In this document: in pieces, positions 1 through 12,083 of the stretch | Layout of the letters: every line of letters begins with the position of its first letter | Numbering within the stretch: the first letter of the stretch is position 1 | Origin: Nilaparvata lugens | Taxonomy: Eukaryota > Arthropoda > Insecta > Hemiptera > Delphacidae | Length of the DNA stretch: 64,000 nt | Direction: 5' to 3' | Assembly: GCF_014356525.2 (NCBI RefSeq) | Contig: NC_052511.1 | Coordinates: 47,427,481-47,491,480 of the forward strand | Notes under the pieces: model-generated | The model's database searches: none | What the model was told of the DNA's origin: nothing | What the model saw: only the letters and a program-made list of their open reading frames with translations | Made by a program: the position numbers and the translations under genes

Positions 1-508
1 TTTTGAATATTATTTCCGAAGAAAATGCATTTTCAAGTGAGTGTTGGAATGTATATGCTTATGCTTAGAGTAGATTAAATGAATGTAGTAATTTCTAATG
101 AATGTATTATGCCTTATGATGGATAATAAACTTGATTTGATTTGAGAATGGACATTGATATGTCCAAAGCTCCGCCAATTTCCATTTACAAATTAATCCT
201 TAGTTGAATTAATGAAATTAACGTTTTGGTAGAGAGTTGGTGGGAAGGATATTTTGAATATTCTTTCCAAAGAATGGACATTGATATGTCCAAAGCTCCG
301 CCAATTCATGTAGATGCATAACAATATTATCGATAGTTATTCCAAATTGTTTTTTCATATCATATACAGTTCAATAATTATTTTCTTAGTCTATATTATG
401 TAAATTCATCTATAATTTTGCTGTATTGTAAGCTGTTGTACATAACTGTATAAGCCAGTATATATTGTAATCTACATAAATAAAGTACTCAATCAATCAA
501 TCCTCCTT
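1..508 (+). mobile_element. L-A LINE 3' end, internally duplicated
   Basis: This is a LINE 3' UTR ending AATAAAGTACTC and an (AATC)n tail. The segment with TGGACATTGATATGTCC occurs twice (about 148 and 270). Another LINE tail (about 24-145, ending TTGATTTGATTTGAG) interrupts the first copy. The same 3' end follows the reverse transcriptase fragment at 12.1-13.5 kb. Confidence 0.65.
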
Positions 509-531
509 CTATACTCCCCCCCGGTCATGTG

Positions 532-786
532 TTAATGGGAAGGATATTTTATATCCTTCTAAAAGAACCGACAATTATTTGTTGAAACACCGCCGATTTA
601 TGAAATTACATCACATTATTATATTATCGTTATTCTAATTGCATTTCTATATTTATTCTCATTGATTAATTATTTATACTTTGTGAAATTCGTTGAATAA
701 CTAGCATTATCGTCATTTAATGTAAATTGTGTATAAGCCAGTAAATATTGTAACATACATAAATAAAGAAATCTAATCTAATCTAA
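532..786 (+). mobile_element. L-B LINE 3' end with (AATCT)n tail
   Basis: It resembles L-A (GTATAAGCCAGTA...ACATAAATAAAG) but ends in ATCTAATCTAATCT. Related copies lie at 16904-16985 (minus) and 26428-26932. Confidence 0.6.
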
Positions 787-1521
787 ATTCAATTTCTCAC
801 ACACCTCCCCATTGGCTTGATTGCTATCATTCTTCAGTCTTTCCCAACTTCTTTATCCAGTTCTCTTCTACCTTCTACTTTATTCATTCTTTATCCATTT
901 ATACAATGAGTACATTATCGAAATCATAAGGTAACCTTGTGATATTCCTCTCCCAAATTTAGATAACACATAGTCCGAAATAGGTTAATAAGTCTCGTAG
1001 TTCTTCAATTCAATACTTTTATTCTTCCTTCTCCCTTCTTCGACAATTTTACATCCTCTCTATTGTCCTCTCTTCATCTGTCTTCTCCATTCCCTCTATT
1101 TACGATATTTCCTTCTTTACACCCAATCCTCCAAATTTGTTTGTATCTCTTTTGTAACGTTCCTTCATTTTAATTTTATGCGTTATGATTCATCGAACCT
1201 GTTAATGAAATGAAGTTTTCCCTCCTTATTCTTCAGCTAACCTCCCACCTGTTTATCTTTTCTCAATCTATCATCCATTTCCGAGGGTTAAGTGTAAGAG
1301 AGAGCCGACTGCGCCCTAACTTCACCCTCCTAGGTCAAAAATGAAGGCAGTCATTCTATTATATTCTATTCATTTCAATCGTAATAATTAATCCTTTTGA
1401 AGTCAATATTCTTCACTACTTTGATTTTTCATTTCTATCTCCAATAGTTAATCGTTGACAATATCGTCGTCACAATAGTCATTGTATTTTAATTACAGTT
1501 CTTTAACATATTTTCATCCAA
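787..1521. other. intergenic, pyrimidine-rich
   Basis: No gene seen. Positions about 930-1010 match 36150-36240 (AAGGTAACCT...CTCTTTAAATTTAGATAA-like words), a shared repeat of unknown type. Confidence 0.4.
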
Positions 1522-1878
1522 TCCTATTAAATTAAGCGGGCAAATTCTGTATATTTCTTTCTATTTATGTTCAACGGATCTCGAAAACGGCTCTAACGAT
1601 TTTCACGAAATTTGGTACATAGTAGGTTTATGATATAAAGATTCGATTGCTCTAGGTCTAATCCTTAGGAAAACTCGCTGAACGACATTAAAAGGATAAT
1701 TCATCCTTGGCTGAAACAGCTGAGACTTTCGTCGTCTGTGGATAGTAAAAAGTGGTTCTGTGGAAAATCAAAATATCGTATATAGCCAGCTGTAAAATAT
1801 AGACACGATCATTTTAGAGAATTGTGTTCTGTTTATCAATAAATAAAAATAACGAGCGAAGCTCGGTGCCCCGATATT
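1522..1878 (+). mobile_element. H2a, Helitron-like element
   Basis: It starts ATCCTATTAAATTAAGCGGG, carries the conserved GGATCTCGAAAACGGCTCTA block and ends in the hairpin GAGCGAAGCTCGG followed by CCCCGATATT. This copy has no E1 insertion and so gives the empty site for E1a at 25.59 kb. Classification as Helitron-like rests on the 5' TC and the 3' hairpin; no CTAG end is present. Confidence 0.6.
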
Positions 1879-2818
1879 AACTTCTGAATTTTCATAAAAC
1901 AGGTCATAAAAAACCTAGCAAGACCTAATCACCTACACACAAGGTGAAAATGCTCATGTGGGCATCTTCCCCAAGAAAAATAAGAAATAGTAAGGAAATA
2001 CATCGCTGATAAAATAAGCACGATATCTATGTACAAAATACTCAGCTCAGCTATGAATGTGGATGGAAAAAATACAATGGACAGAAAAATAATTCATTAA
2101 TAATTATTAATTCATTAGCTTCTGAATAATTGAAACATCTCAGTAGTTTCAAAAAAGAGGGGTTTAAAATCGTTTTCGTCGCATACTGCCACAATTATAT
2201 GAATCGTATTCTATTGCAGCATACATGTTCCGTTCAGCTATAATGTGAATAGATGGATAGATGGTTGGATCGATTCCTGAACGTCAGTCAGTCAGGTGTA
2301 AAGAGGGGTCTCCAACCCCCCCACCACTCTGAGGACACAAAAAAGTTAGGGGAAGGGAGAGACCTGTGAGATGCAATTAATAATTCAGCGACCGACGCTA
2401 GAACGCCGAGGCTAGAATCTTTTGTTGGACCATTCCACCCCTACTTTACTGCACCTGTTTTCTGTTTTCTCTCTCTCCCTCTACGAACCCCCAAATCTCC
2501 TCTCTCTCTCTCTCTCTTTCCAGCCAGAGGTTATCGATCAGCTGCTGCTTCTTGTGATCCGTGGGAGGTTGGGGGGTTGGAAAACTACCCCCTGGAAACC
2601 CCCTCAAAAAAACACCAATGAGGTTATCAACCGTGACTGGACAGTGGTCAGTATTTTCTATGATTGTTGTTGGTCGGCAGAGGAAGCTCACCACCCGCGC
2701 ACCGTTTGCAGAAAGGAAGCTCACTGAGATACACTTCAAAGTGTCAAAATTGGATGAATCACAGAAGAAGAAACACTACTTATGTTTTCCTTTGTGGTTG
2801 AAAGATGGGAGTTAGTGT
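1879..2818. other. no supported gene; CT-rich
   Basis: Two overlapping open frames of about 100 codons on opposite strands (2422-2739) cover a CT microsatellite (about 2496-2520) and G/C homopolymers. Neither resembles a known protein. Nothing else is supported. Confidence 0.4.
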
Positions 2819-2820
2819 AA

Positions 2821-3222
2821 TTGACCGTGCGAAGTGAGGTCTAAGATTCAAGTCTTTTTCATTCAATTTCTCTTAATGTTTAAATGTTGATATGTTGCGC
2901 ATTTACGGCGAAACGCGGTAATAGATTTTCATGAAATTTGACAGGTATGTTCCTTTTTAAATTGCGGGTTGACTTATATACAAGGTTTTTGGAAATTTTG
3001 CATTTCAAGGATAATATAAAAGGAAAAAGGAGCCTCCTTCATACGCCAATATTGGAGTAAAAATCAGACTATAGAATTATTTATCATAAATCAGCTGACA
3101 AGTGATTACACAGATGTGTGGAGAAGCCAGTCTATTGCTGTATTTCCGTAAGGTCTATAGTTTCAATCAGGAACTGGTGGATGAGAGTACTGCGTGTGGT
3201 CTACTGTTCACAGAACTACTAG
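2821..3222 (+). mobile_element. P-family element, single arm
   Basis: This is a single copy of the arm that forms the big palindrome at 8.84-9.63 kb: TGACCG-GCGAAGTGAGGTC, GCGCATTTACGGCGAAACG, ending CAGAACTACTAG|T. The CTAG|T end and the hairpin-like terminus suggest a Helitron-derived sequence. Confidence 0.55.
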
Positions 3223-3480
3223 TATAATCAACTCATAATGCTTTGAATAAGCTCTATATCTTTCTATTGACATGTTTGCTGTACCTAGTTGCTCGAACTC
3301 ACTGCCGGCGCACAAGTTTTTCTTTGCTGGTAGTGCTATTTTGTGAGTTAGCATATTTATTTTATCAATCTGTATTATTTTATGGCAAATAAATTAATTT
3401 GAAGTTGATTAATTAATTATTATTTTAATAATTATAAAATTCGAAAGAAACGCTGCAAGCAAATTTGAAGTGCAACGCTC

Positions 3481-3852
3481 TATAGTGAGGTCCACGTTAT
3501 AATGGCAGTAGAAAAAGATAGGAGAAAAACTTTGCCGAGCCTCTGTCTTGTCAATGCCTTTCTATAGACGGTAGCTGATACAGGTTTATACTGTAAATGT
3601 AATATTAAAAGTTCATTCTCGTTTAAAATAATCAATTGAATATTTTATTGAGCAAGAAATTATATTTCTCAATAATTTCATAATGGAGATAAAATCCCTG
3701 TCAATCAATTATCAATTCTACATTGTTGAAAGACGATCTGACAACAGAGGAAAGCGAGAAAGAGATAGCGCTATCAGCTTTGTTGAATGATAGACAAGGA
3801 TAACAGTGCTATTGCTAATCAAGCACTGCCATTATAACGTGGACCTCACACT
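3481..3852. mobile_element. M1a foldback/MITE
   Basis: Terminal inverted repeats read TATAGTGAGGTCCACGTTAT and the reverse complement. The interior carries ACGGTAGCTGATACAGG and ATGATAGACAAGGATA, common to all M1 copies. It is about 370 bp, with no coding capacity. Confidence 0.8.
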
Positions 3853-4069
3853 ATAGTGAGGTCCACGTTATAATGACAGTATTTGATCAACTTCGGTTTT
3901 GCTATCCTTGTCTATCATTTGACAAAGCCGGTGGTACTATCCCTTTCTAGGTCCACAACTATGCCAATTATGTTTTTTACAGTGTAGAAATGAAATTAAT
4001 TAATGCAGAGAATCGGCATCGCTATTCTCCTATCTTTATCCACTGTCATTATAACGTGGACCACACTAT
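3852..4069. mobile_element. M1b, shortened M1 abutting M1a
   Basis: Both M1 termini are present head-to-tail with M1a, sharing the TATAGTG junction. The interior is only about 170 bp and diverged. Confidence 0.7.
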
Positions 4070-5270
4070 GAGTGAGACTGATGTTGAACTGTCAGCTTTT
4101 CTTATTAGTTGTCCTCAATGCCGCTTATTCAACCAATTACTGACGGTTTGTAGTGAATTTCACTACTGTGGAGGTAAGGGTGGATGTGGACTGGAAAGTA
4201 GTAAACCTTGATCTGAATCTAAATTCACCGATAACCTGGATGGAAGTGGGGTGACAAAGGAATAATTTAATAAAATAAACAGGGGTTTGTTTAACAGAAT
4301 TAGTTGGATGTTTTGAGCAGTGTGCAGTGGTATTGTAGAACTAGACAATATAGGTCATTATACTTGGTTTTCCAGTTTTCATAAAATCATAGAGTTTGAA
4401 ATTTTCTGTGTATGATTGCTATTGTATAATTGATACATCCAGAATTTTTGCTGTGTAAAAATGAATCGCATAAATTCTATTTAACTTATGAGTTATTTCA
4501 TAAGTTAATCATTCATTTCATAGTTGGAATGATAGTATATAAATTTACCTATAAATAAGGAGTGGTTGTTTATACTTTCTGTATCATTCGTCTTCTGGAC
4601 TGTATTGATTTTATAATGCTTGCTTTTGTATAATTATTTTATATTTGAAATGTTTCAGAGATCATTTTTTAGTTGTTATCGAGTTCTCGTGATTTCAAGT
4701 AGCTAGGTTTTAGAGCTATTGTATGATTCAGTTTTTTGAACTATGAGAGTGAGCTAGAACATTATTTTTAGGATTATTATTTTAAGTTTTAGGTATTGTC
4801 TTTATTTAATTAAAATTTGTATTCATTTATACTGATGGAGCCCCACACAGGATTCCTTTGGGGTCTCCTATTTAGATGTCGGCATTCATTTTTTGTGAAG
4901 TGTGTGTTTATTGGTCGAATAAATTTATTTATTTATTTAGTTAAGTAGATTACAAGAGAAAATAATTTGTGTTCAATTGGAGCTATTAAATAGAGAATGA
5001 TCACCTTCATTTTAAAATCTAGTTACTTGATGAAGTACCAGGTATCATAGAGAAAACCTAGTGTAAGAAGATTATCATATGACTCATGATATGAGTCGTT
5101 ATAATATGTTCAGTACCAGAATCACAAGCTTCACAAGAAAGATGGACTCATTTTCTTAAAATTGTATGAAATTTGAAATGAACATTTTTTGTTGTTGTTT
5201 CTAGTCATGAATTTATTGATATGAACACAAAACACAATTCAAGGATCACACATTCGCGGAGCTACAAGAA
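4070..5270. other. intergenic, LINE tail inside
   Basis: AT-rich sequence with no gene. About 4830-4940 (GGAGCCCCACACAGGATTCC to (TTTA)n) looks like a LINE 3' end. A decayed M1 end lies at about 5280-5352. Confidence 0.4.
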
Positions 5271-5497
5271 GGTAGTAGCTCCATCTACTTTGACGAATGA
5301 TAGACAAGGATAGAAACACATATGTCAGTCAAATAATGCCATTATTACGTGGGAATGATTGGAGATTCCATTTCAGAGATACTAAAATGTCTATCGATCG
5401 TTCCTCAATTATATATGACATCAAGATAACCTACACGCCGCTTGACTTTGTATCATAATCAGTAATGTGCTCTGTTAAAAATAAAAAATATAATGTA

Positions 5498-6185
5498 CTA
5501 GCCGTCAGGCTCGCTTCGCTCGCCATATCCGTCTAGCCAGGGGGCTCCGCCCCCTGGACCCCCCACTGGATCGTCCATGAATAAGATCAGCAGGCTCGCT
5601 TCGCTCGCCTGCATTTTTCATTTGAGCATTTTTATATGTTAGGACAATCCAGTCGGGGGTCCAGACTAAACGTCTGGCTAAACGGATATGGCGAGCGAAG
5701 CGAGCCTGACGGATAGTAATATAATATTTCCAGGATTGAAGTAGCAGTGCCCAATCAATTTTTCCGCGATAAATGCATTTAAATCTTCAACTTGGTACCA
5801 ACCTAACAAAGTCAACTCAACTTAATGCCAACCTGACAAAATTATTAATTTAGTTGCCAGTTAACAACTGTTTCGAAGAGGTACTCTATCTAGATTATAG
5901 TTCTATAGTAACATATGATATGGAAATTTCAATTATAATTAAGAGATTGGGAGAAGAAGAATATACATGCTGAAAGACGAACTTTAAACCCTTAAAAACA
6001 ACCCTTAGAGTTAAAATATTGCCAAAAGATTTCTTAGTGCGCCTCTGAAGGGCCAACTGAACATATCTACCAAATTTGAACGTTTTTGGTCCAGTAGATT
6101 TTTAGTTCTGCGAGTGAGTGAGTGAGTGAGTGAGCCAGTCAGTCAGTCAGTGAGTGAGTGCCATTTCGCTTTTATATATAAAAGA
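5498..6185 (-). mobile_element. H1a non-autonomous Helitron
   Basis: Read on the minus strand it begins TCTTTTATATATAAAAGCG, has GACTGACTG/CTCACTCACTCA repeats, and ends in hairpin-bearing GCGAAGCGAGCC...GACGGCTAG|T. The empty site at 15176/15177 (AATGTA|TTGATGG) shows insertion exactly between A and T without target duplication, the Helitron rule. Near the 3' end the terminal ~110 bp also occur inverted (about 5610-5720). Confidence 0.88.
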
Positions 6186-6238
6186 TTGATGGAGATAGTA
6201 TTCTACCATGCTCAATAATTTACTGACTCAATACATTA

Positions 6239-6932
6239 ATATCGGGGACCGAGCTTCGCTCTGGAGTACAAAAGCATAAAGAATTTATCACGAAAGAAGA
6301 AATTATAATAACATTCATACAGACTTGTTAGATCTAATCACAGTAAATTGAGATTAATTCTCAGAGGAATGCAAAAATTTCCCTCACAAAGGCCCAGTTG
6401 CACAAAAGCCGGTTAACTTCACGTGAACCAAATCAGAGAAGACCATTTCGAAAAGATGGATCTACTGGAATTAATCAGGATTGAAAATAACCCGGCTTTT
6501 TTTTCATAATTTTGACAGCTGAGTAATAATTTTGACACAGTCCCACACACATGAACTCGCTCACTCACTTCCATCACCAACAGATGACGAAATAATATTA
6601 TTATCAGCCGTTTTTCCAATGATGAATAATAATTATCCTTTTAATGTCCTTCAGCGAATTTTCCCAGGGATAAGACCTAGTGCAATCGAATCTTTATATT
6701 ATAAACCTACTATGTTCTGAATTTCGTTAGAATCGTTAGAGCTGTTTCCAAGATCCGGTGAAATGTGGCTATATATTTATTTATATTTTTAGTTTATTAA
6801 TAAGAAAGTAACATTGCTGCTAGAATAAATATAATATGTTTTATAAATAATTAAGGGTAATATTTGAGGAAAAATGAAAACATCCAAACATCTAAACATA
6901 TAAACAGAAGTTGCTCGTTTAATAGTATAGGA
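6239..6932 (-). mobile_element. H2c, Helitron-like element
   Basis: The minus-strand 5' end is TCCTATACTATTAAACGAGC and the 3' end is GAGCGAAGCTCGGTCCCC-GATATT. It includes an M2 foldback (6383-6510) and about 150 bp of extra AT-rich DNA before the 5' end. An open frame at 6419-6720 belongs to it and is not a gene. Confidence 0.65.
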
Positions 6933-7166
6933 TTTTTTGTCACAGATTTCATTCAGAGCTCACAGATCTTAGGTAATATCTTAGGGAGAGACCATATTAG
7001 GCGTTTCTTCAGGCGCCAACCTAAACAGCCAATCGAAAAGCTTCTTGCTCTGTCAACTCTAAATACGCCTGAAAAAAACGCTCAATATGGTCTTGTCCTT
7101 GAGGTACGTGCAGTACTGTCAAGTCGAAATGAAGATTTCAACTCGTTAGTGTTCTTCTATATCTCA

Positions 7167-7842
7167 CTAGCCGTCAGGCTCGCTTCGCTCGCCATATCCG
7201 TCTAGCCAGGGAGCTCCGTCCCCTGGACCCCTGACTGGATCGTCCAAGAATGAGATTAGCAGGCTCGCTTCGCTCGCCTGCATTTTTATCATGTTAGGAC
7301 AATCCAGTCGGGGGTCCAGACTAAACGTCTGGCTAAACGGATATGGCGAGCGAAGCGAGCCTGACGGCTAGTAATATAATATTCCCAGGATTGAAGTAGC
7401 AGTGCCCAATCAATTTTCCGCGATAAATGCTTTTAAATCTTCAACTTGGTGCCAACCTAACAAAGTCAACTCAACTTAATGCCAACTGACAAAATTATTA
7501 ATTTAGTTGCCAGTTAACAACTGTTTCGAAGAGGTACTCTATCTAGGTTATAGTAACATATGATATGGAAATTTCAATTATAATAAGAGATTGGGAGAAG
7601 AAGAATATACATGCTAAAAGACGAACTTTAAACCCTTAAAAGAACCCTTAGGGTTAAAATATTGCCAAAAGATTTCTTAGTGCGCCTCTAAAGGGCCAAC
7701 TGAACATACCTACCAAATTTGAACGTTTTTGGTCCGGTAGATTTTTAGTTATGCGAGTGAGTGAGTGAGTGAGTGAGTGAGTCAGTCAGTCAGTCAGTCA
7801 GTCAGTCAGTGAGTGCCATTTTGCTTTTATATATTATATAGA
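7167..7842 (-). mobile_element. H1b non-autonomous Helitron
   Basis: Same ends as H1a: CTAG at 7167-7170 preceded by A, and TC at 7842-7841 followed by A on the minus strand. It has the same inverted 3' duplication (about 7270-7372). Confidence 0.85.
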
Positions 7843-8290
7843 TAATAATGTCAGTTGGTGGAGCTGCCTCAAGCGGCCACGCTTCGAACTTGAATACTTC
7901 AAGAGCAGGTGACCAAGAGCAGAGATTAGATATGATGCTAACAGCTGTGTCAATCGCTACCGTGAACATTTTTATTCCAAAAGATACTGTTGAATGCGGG
8001 CTTGTGTAAGGAGTTGAGATAGGCCTAATAGCTGAAGACTGATACTATTTTGCATGTATTCATAACGGAATATCAACAATGACTTTGTCCTAACAAAAAT
8101 GAAGACAGTCATTCTTATTCGCTTCCAACCACTTTCCAAACATGTCTTGTAAACTGAATCGGATAAAACTTATTCTAAGTTCAAACTTAAGATTGTTTTA
8201 TTCTATGACTGGATACTCCTTCAGCTAAGTTTGATAATGTCCATTGAAAATATCACTCATTTCATTCCATTTATCATAATTTCTTTATTT
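7843..8290. other. no feature seen
   Basis: Unremarkable sequence: no repeat shared with the rest of the window and no convincing open frame. Confidence 0.3.
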
Positions 8291-8444
8291 ACGAGTATAA
8301 ATTTGTACAGTGTATACAATGAATAGTGACAAAAATATATATCTTTGATTAGATACAATTAAAAATAAAATACATAACAAATAAAACATCTACAGAATAC
8401 AGCAATACAAACATACAATACAATTTAACTCATAGGATCTGATC

Positions 8445-8600
8445 TCATTCATTCAGATATTCTTCGATATTATAAAGAGATCTTTCAGTTAAATATCTCT
8501 TTAATTCGAATTTGAATTTATTGGGATTCGGCTCTTGTTGGATTCGCGTCGGTAGCTTGTTATAGAACTTGGCTCCTATGTATGTGGTCTTCTTCTTGTA
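8445..8600 (-). pseudogene. LINE reverse transcriptase C-terminal remnant
   Basis: The minus strand encodes KTTYIGAKFYNKLPTRIQQE followed by PNPNKFKFELKRYLTERSLY and NIEEYLNE-stop. That is the typical C-terminal tail of insect LINE reverse transcriptases (YNKLP, FKxxLKRYL). The 3' UTR extends to about 8290; upstream the frame is broken. Confidence 0.65.
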
Positions 8601-8716
8601 AACTCAAGTCTATGGCTTTGCAAATGTAAACGTTTATCTCTGTTTCTAGTGCTCTACCTATGATTATGTCCTATCGTCAAAATATTTCCAAGATTTCACC
8701 TTCTATCTTACTGATA

Positions 8717-8843
8717 AAGGCCCGGTTGCACAACAGTCGATTCAATTCTAATCGTGATTAATTTAATGAGAACCAATCAGAGAAGGCTTTTTTGAAAAGA
8801 AGGCCAATGATTGGTTCTTGTGAAATTAATCACGATTAATTGA
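8717..8843. mobile_element. M2 foldback element
   Basis: Short palindrome CCGGTTGCACAACAG...ATCACGATTAATT with AACCAATCAGAGAAG in the middle. Other copies or pieces: 6383-6510, 10980-11020, 15385-15520, 21580-21720, 51712-51853, 52190-52345, 56320-56440, 60104-60330. Confidence 0.65.
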
Positions 8844-9633
8844 CCGAGCGAAGTGAGGTCTAAGATTAAAGTCGACGGTTTGGCATTTCTCTTAATGTTT
8901 AAATGTTATATTATGTTGCGCATTTACGGCGAAACGCGGTAATATATTTTCATGAAATTTGACAGGAATGTTCCTTTTTTAATTGCGCGTCGACGTATAT
9001 ACAAGGTTTTTGGAAATTTTGCATTTCAAGGATAATATAAAAGGAAAAAAGGAGCCTCCATCATACGCCAATATTAGAGTAAAAATCAGACTATAGAATT
9101 ATTCATCATAAATCAGCTGACAAGTGATTACACATATGTGTGGAGAAGACAGTCTATTGCTGTATTTCCATAAGGTCTATAGTTCCAATCCGGTACTTGT
9201 GGATGAGAATACTGCGTGAGGTCCACTGTAGTTCTGTGAACAGTAGACCTCACGCAGTATTCTCATCCACAAGTACCTGATTGAAACTATAGACCTTATG
9301 GAAATACAGCAATAGACTGGCTTCTCCACACATCTGTGTAATCACTTGTCAGCTGATTTATGATGAATAATTCTATAGTCTGACTTTTACTCTGATATTG
9401 GCGTATGAAGGAGGCTACTTTTTCCTTTTATATTATCCTTGAAATGCAAAATTTCCAAAAACCTTGTATATACGTCTTCACGCAATTAAAAAAGGAACAT
9501 ACCTGTCAAGTTTCATGAAAATATATTACCGCGTTTCGCCGTAAATGCGCAACATAATATAAACATTTAAACATTAAGAGAAATGCCAAACCGTCGACTT
9601 GAATCTTAGACCTCACTTCGCTCGGTCAACTAG
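8841..9633. mobile_element. 790-bp near-perfect palindrome of P-family arms
   Basis: The arm 8841-9229 and its reverse complement 9241-9629 are separated by about 11 bases. The right end finishes CGGTCAACTAG|T. The family is also present singly at 2821-3222. Confidence 0.85.
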
Positions 9634-9704
9634 TATTTTGCCGGCTTTTGAGCAACCGGCACTAAGACTTTCTTCTCTACTTTTCTGAATCCATTCAAAA
9701 TTTA

Positions 9705-9892
9705 TCTTTAAGTTGGATCCACATCTTAGGTTCAACTCACAATTTCTTACGCGACTCAGGTCGAGAAGAGACTCGACTCTAGTCGAGAGCATGTGTTTTC
9801 CAAATGGTGACACTCAGACCAGTCGATTCTAGTCTCCGCGACTGTCATCATTTTTCATCGACTAGAGTCGAGAAGGTGTGAGTTGAGCCTTA
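9705..9892. mobile_element. foldback element with GTCGAGAAG ends
   Basis: Imperfect inverted ends: TTAGGTTCAACTCAC...CGAGAAGAG versus GTCGAGAAGGTGTGAGTTGA. About 190 bp, non-coding. Confidence 0.5.
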
Positions 9893-10070
9893 AGGTGCAT
9901 ACAGATAATAGATATACGCGCCGCGAACATGAGCAATTCACTTTTAATCAGCTGATGCCAAGCTTTTTATAAATGTATCTTACCGTTTCTGTAAAAATAC
10001 AGATATAGTCAGCTGATTAAAAATGAATTGCTCATTTTCGCGGCGCGTATATCTGTACGCACCTTTAGAG
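9893..10070. mobile_element. foldback MITE with GCGCCGCGAA ends
   Basis: Inverted ends AAGGTGC-TACAGATA and TATACGCGCCGCGAA...GAGCAATTCA are mirrored at 10015-10068 around a short AT-rich middle. Confidence 0.65.
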
Positions 10071-11400
10071 GTCGATTTATCATAAAGCCTGTCCATGACA
10101 AGGTAGATGTTGATTCAAAATTCACAAAATTTAATTTCATCAAAAACAAAATGGTATTTTTCGAGTAAACTATGGGGAAGTCGAGTTTGTTTTCCTGAGA
10201 ACAGTACTTTGTTTATTTCTGAATGTAGGATGTTGTAATCATATTCTCAGAGCGTTCTATTGTGGAACACTTTGGAGATGAGGCCTCTCCTGAATAATTC
10301 AAGATCAGATCGATTTTGTTATTCACTTCTCTCTTCACCCACGCACTGGTCATCGGCTAATGTGGGCATCATTCTCAGTTGAGAAACAGTTGAACCCTTC
10401 CTACAAGCATGAAACCAAGGGTTGAAACTAGCAATAAAGGAAAATGTCGATAAAGGCATCAATACTTAATTAAAATGTTCTTATTGAAGATTAAAATATG
10501 CAAGAATAATTTCATTTTAGAGGATGAAGAAAAGATACAGAGGTGTGAGAAACCGTATCATCTTACTGGAAACAAACCTCTAATTTAATACTAGATTTGC
10601 TGAGGTGTGAGCTTCCTCTCCGCAAGACAAGTGGGTCGAGGAAATGACTGGACATTCTGACGTCATTTTTAGGGGAGGAAAACCCCAAGTAAAATTCACT
10701 TGAAACTGTCAGAATTGGTTAAAGGAGAAGCATTGATTTCATTCATGAAGAACGCTGACCGTTTCAAGCTAGTCCCACTGTAGTATTTCACCATTTCACC
10801 GCATTTTCTAGAACCAGACTGCATCTTTCTTCTCCCTTTTCTTCTTCTCCTTCTCCTTCCTCGCTTCCGACTTCACTTCTTCTTCCTCTTCTTGTTCTAC
10901 ATCTTCTTCTCCTGCTCCATTCCTCCTCCATTCCCTTCCTTCACTATCGCGGTTAGGTTCAATGTGAAAGATGATAATAATTCCCCGGCTGCACAAAAAC
11001 CTATTAAATTTTGATCGTGATAAAATGTCATGAGGGACATACACAAGTAGCGCCCAGCGGTCAAATGGGAATAATACATGGCTCCGATACACACGTACAC
11101 TGTTTACGTCGTGACGTCATCACTGTCATTCACATTATTTGTCTCTCTCTCTCTCGCACTCTCTCTGGAAGTGATAACGGTTTATAAACTTTCCAACAAC
11201 TATCTGCTTTATAACGACCATTCCTTCCAATTCGACTCCAAAAGTGTTCCATTGATTCATCTCAACTTTTGACGAATTTTGAAATCATGAATACATCGAA
11301 TCTCCAGCTCTGACAGTATGTTGAAAAGGTTGACGACCGGGAATCCCCCGGTTTGTCAAAACCACACCACCCCATCAACTTTTCAATAATTAGCACATAT
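10071..11400. other. intergenic; M2 fragment and CT-rich tract
   Basis: No gene supported. A CTTCTT-rich tract (10820-10930) yields spurious Lys/Glu frames. About 10620-10780 resembles the 95-bp minisatellite family (ACTGTCAG, GAAGCATTGATTTCATTCAT). An M2 piece lies at about 10980. Confidence 0.4.
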
Positions 11401-11406
11401 TGACTC

Positions 11407-11560
11407 TTTCAGGCTGTCACCATGAGTGAGTCCCGGCTGCCTAAAAAGCAGTCGTTAGGTCATGTCAGAGGCCCTGAAATTGATCAGTTGCGACCTGAAA
11501 ACTCTTACACCAGACCTGAGCCAGCCAGGTCACTCGATATTATTATTATTATTATTACCA
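11407..11560 (+). mobile_element. LINE/SINE 3' end with (TAT)n tail
   Basis: GGCTGCCTAAAAAGCAGTCG, GGCCCTGAAATTGATCAG and TTGCGACCTGAAAACTC precede a (TATTAT) tail. The reverse-oriented relative at 17045-17180 confirms it is a repeat. Confidence 0.6.
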
Positions 11561-12083
11561 TAAGTGAGAAAATGAACAGTGTTGATATGTTTGCTACGCT
11601 GAGTGACGGAGGTTCAAAGTTATTAGCGTTTGAAGGTTTTAAGTATTCAAAAAATATATCTTTATCTATCACCCACATTGTCTTTGTCATTAAAACAAAA
11701 TTCAGAAATCAAAAGTCAAAACATTAGAATGAATGATTGAGACGATGTGTTTGCTAGAACCAATTTGACAGAGATTATTCATTCAAGATGACTGTATCTT
11801 AATGAATGATAGTTCGTACAATCATGGTTCTAGCCCAATCTTCATTATCAGTTAGAATGGAAATATGTATCTCATTAACTTGGCTAATATGTTGTCATAC
11901 GGTACGATAGGACAAAAAGCTCTATGTTTATGTAGGATTTTTTCTAGACATTCTAAATTGATAAATTATTTATTAATTTTTGAGAAAACACAACAACAGG
12001 TCAATGTAACTTACTGAGCGCGAGGTGTACTGTTCACAGAACTACGAGTATAGAGAGTGAGTGAGAGAGCTAGAGATCAAAGA

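Noticed and set aside
2422..2815. Overlapping open frames of 84-101 codons on both strands
   Set aside because: Low complexity, mirror frames over a CT tract, no domain or splice context.
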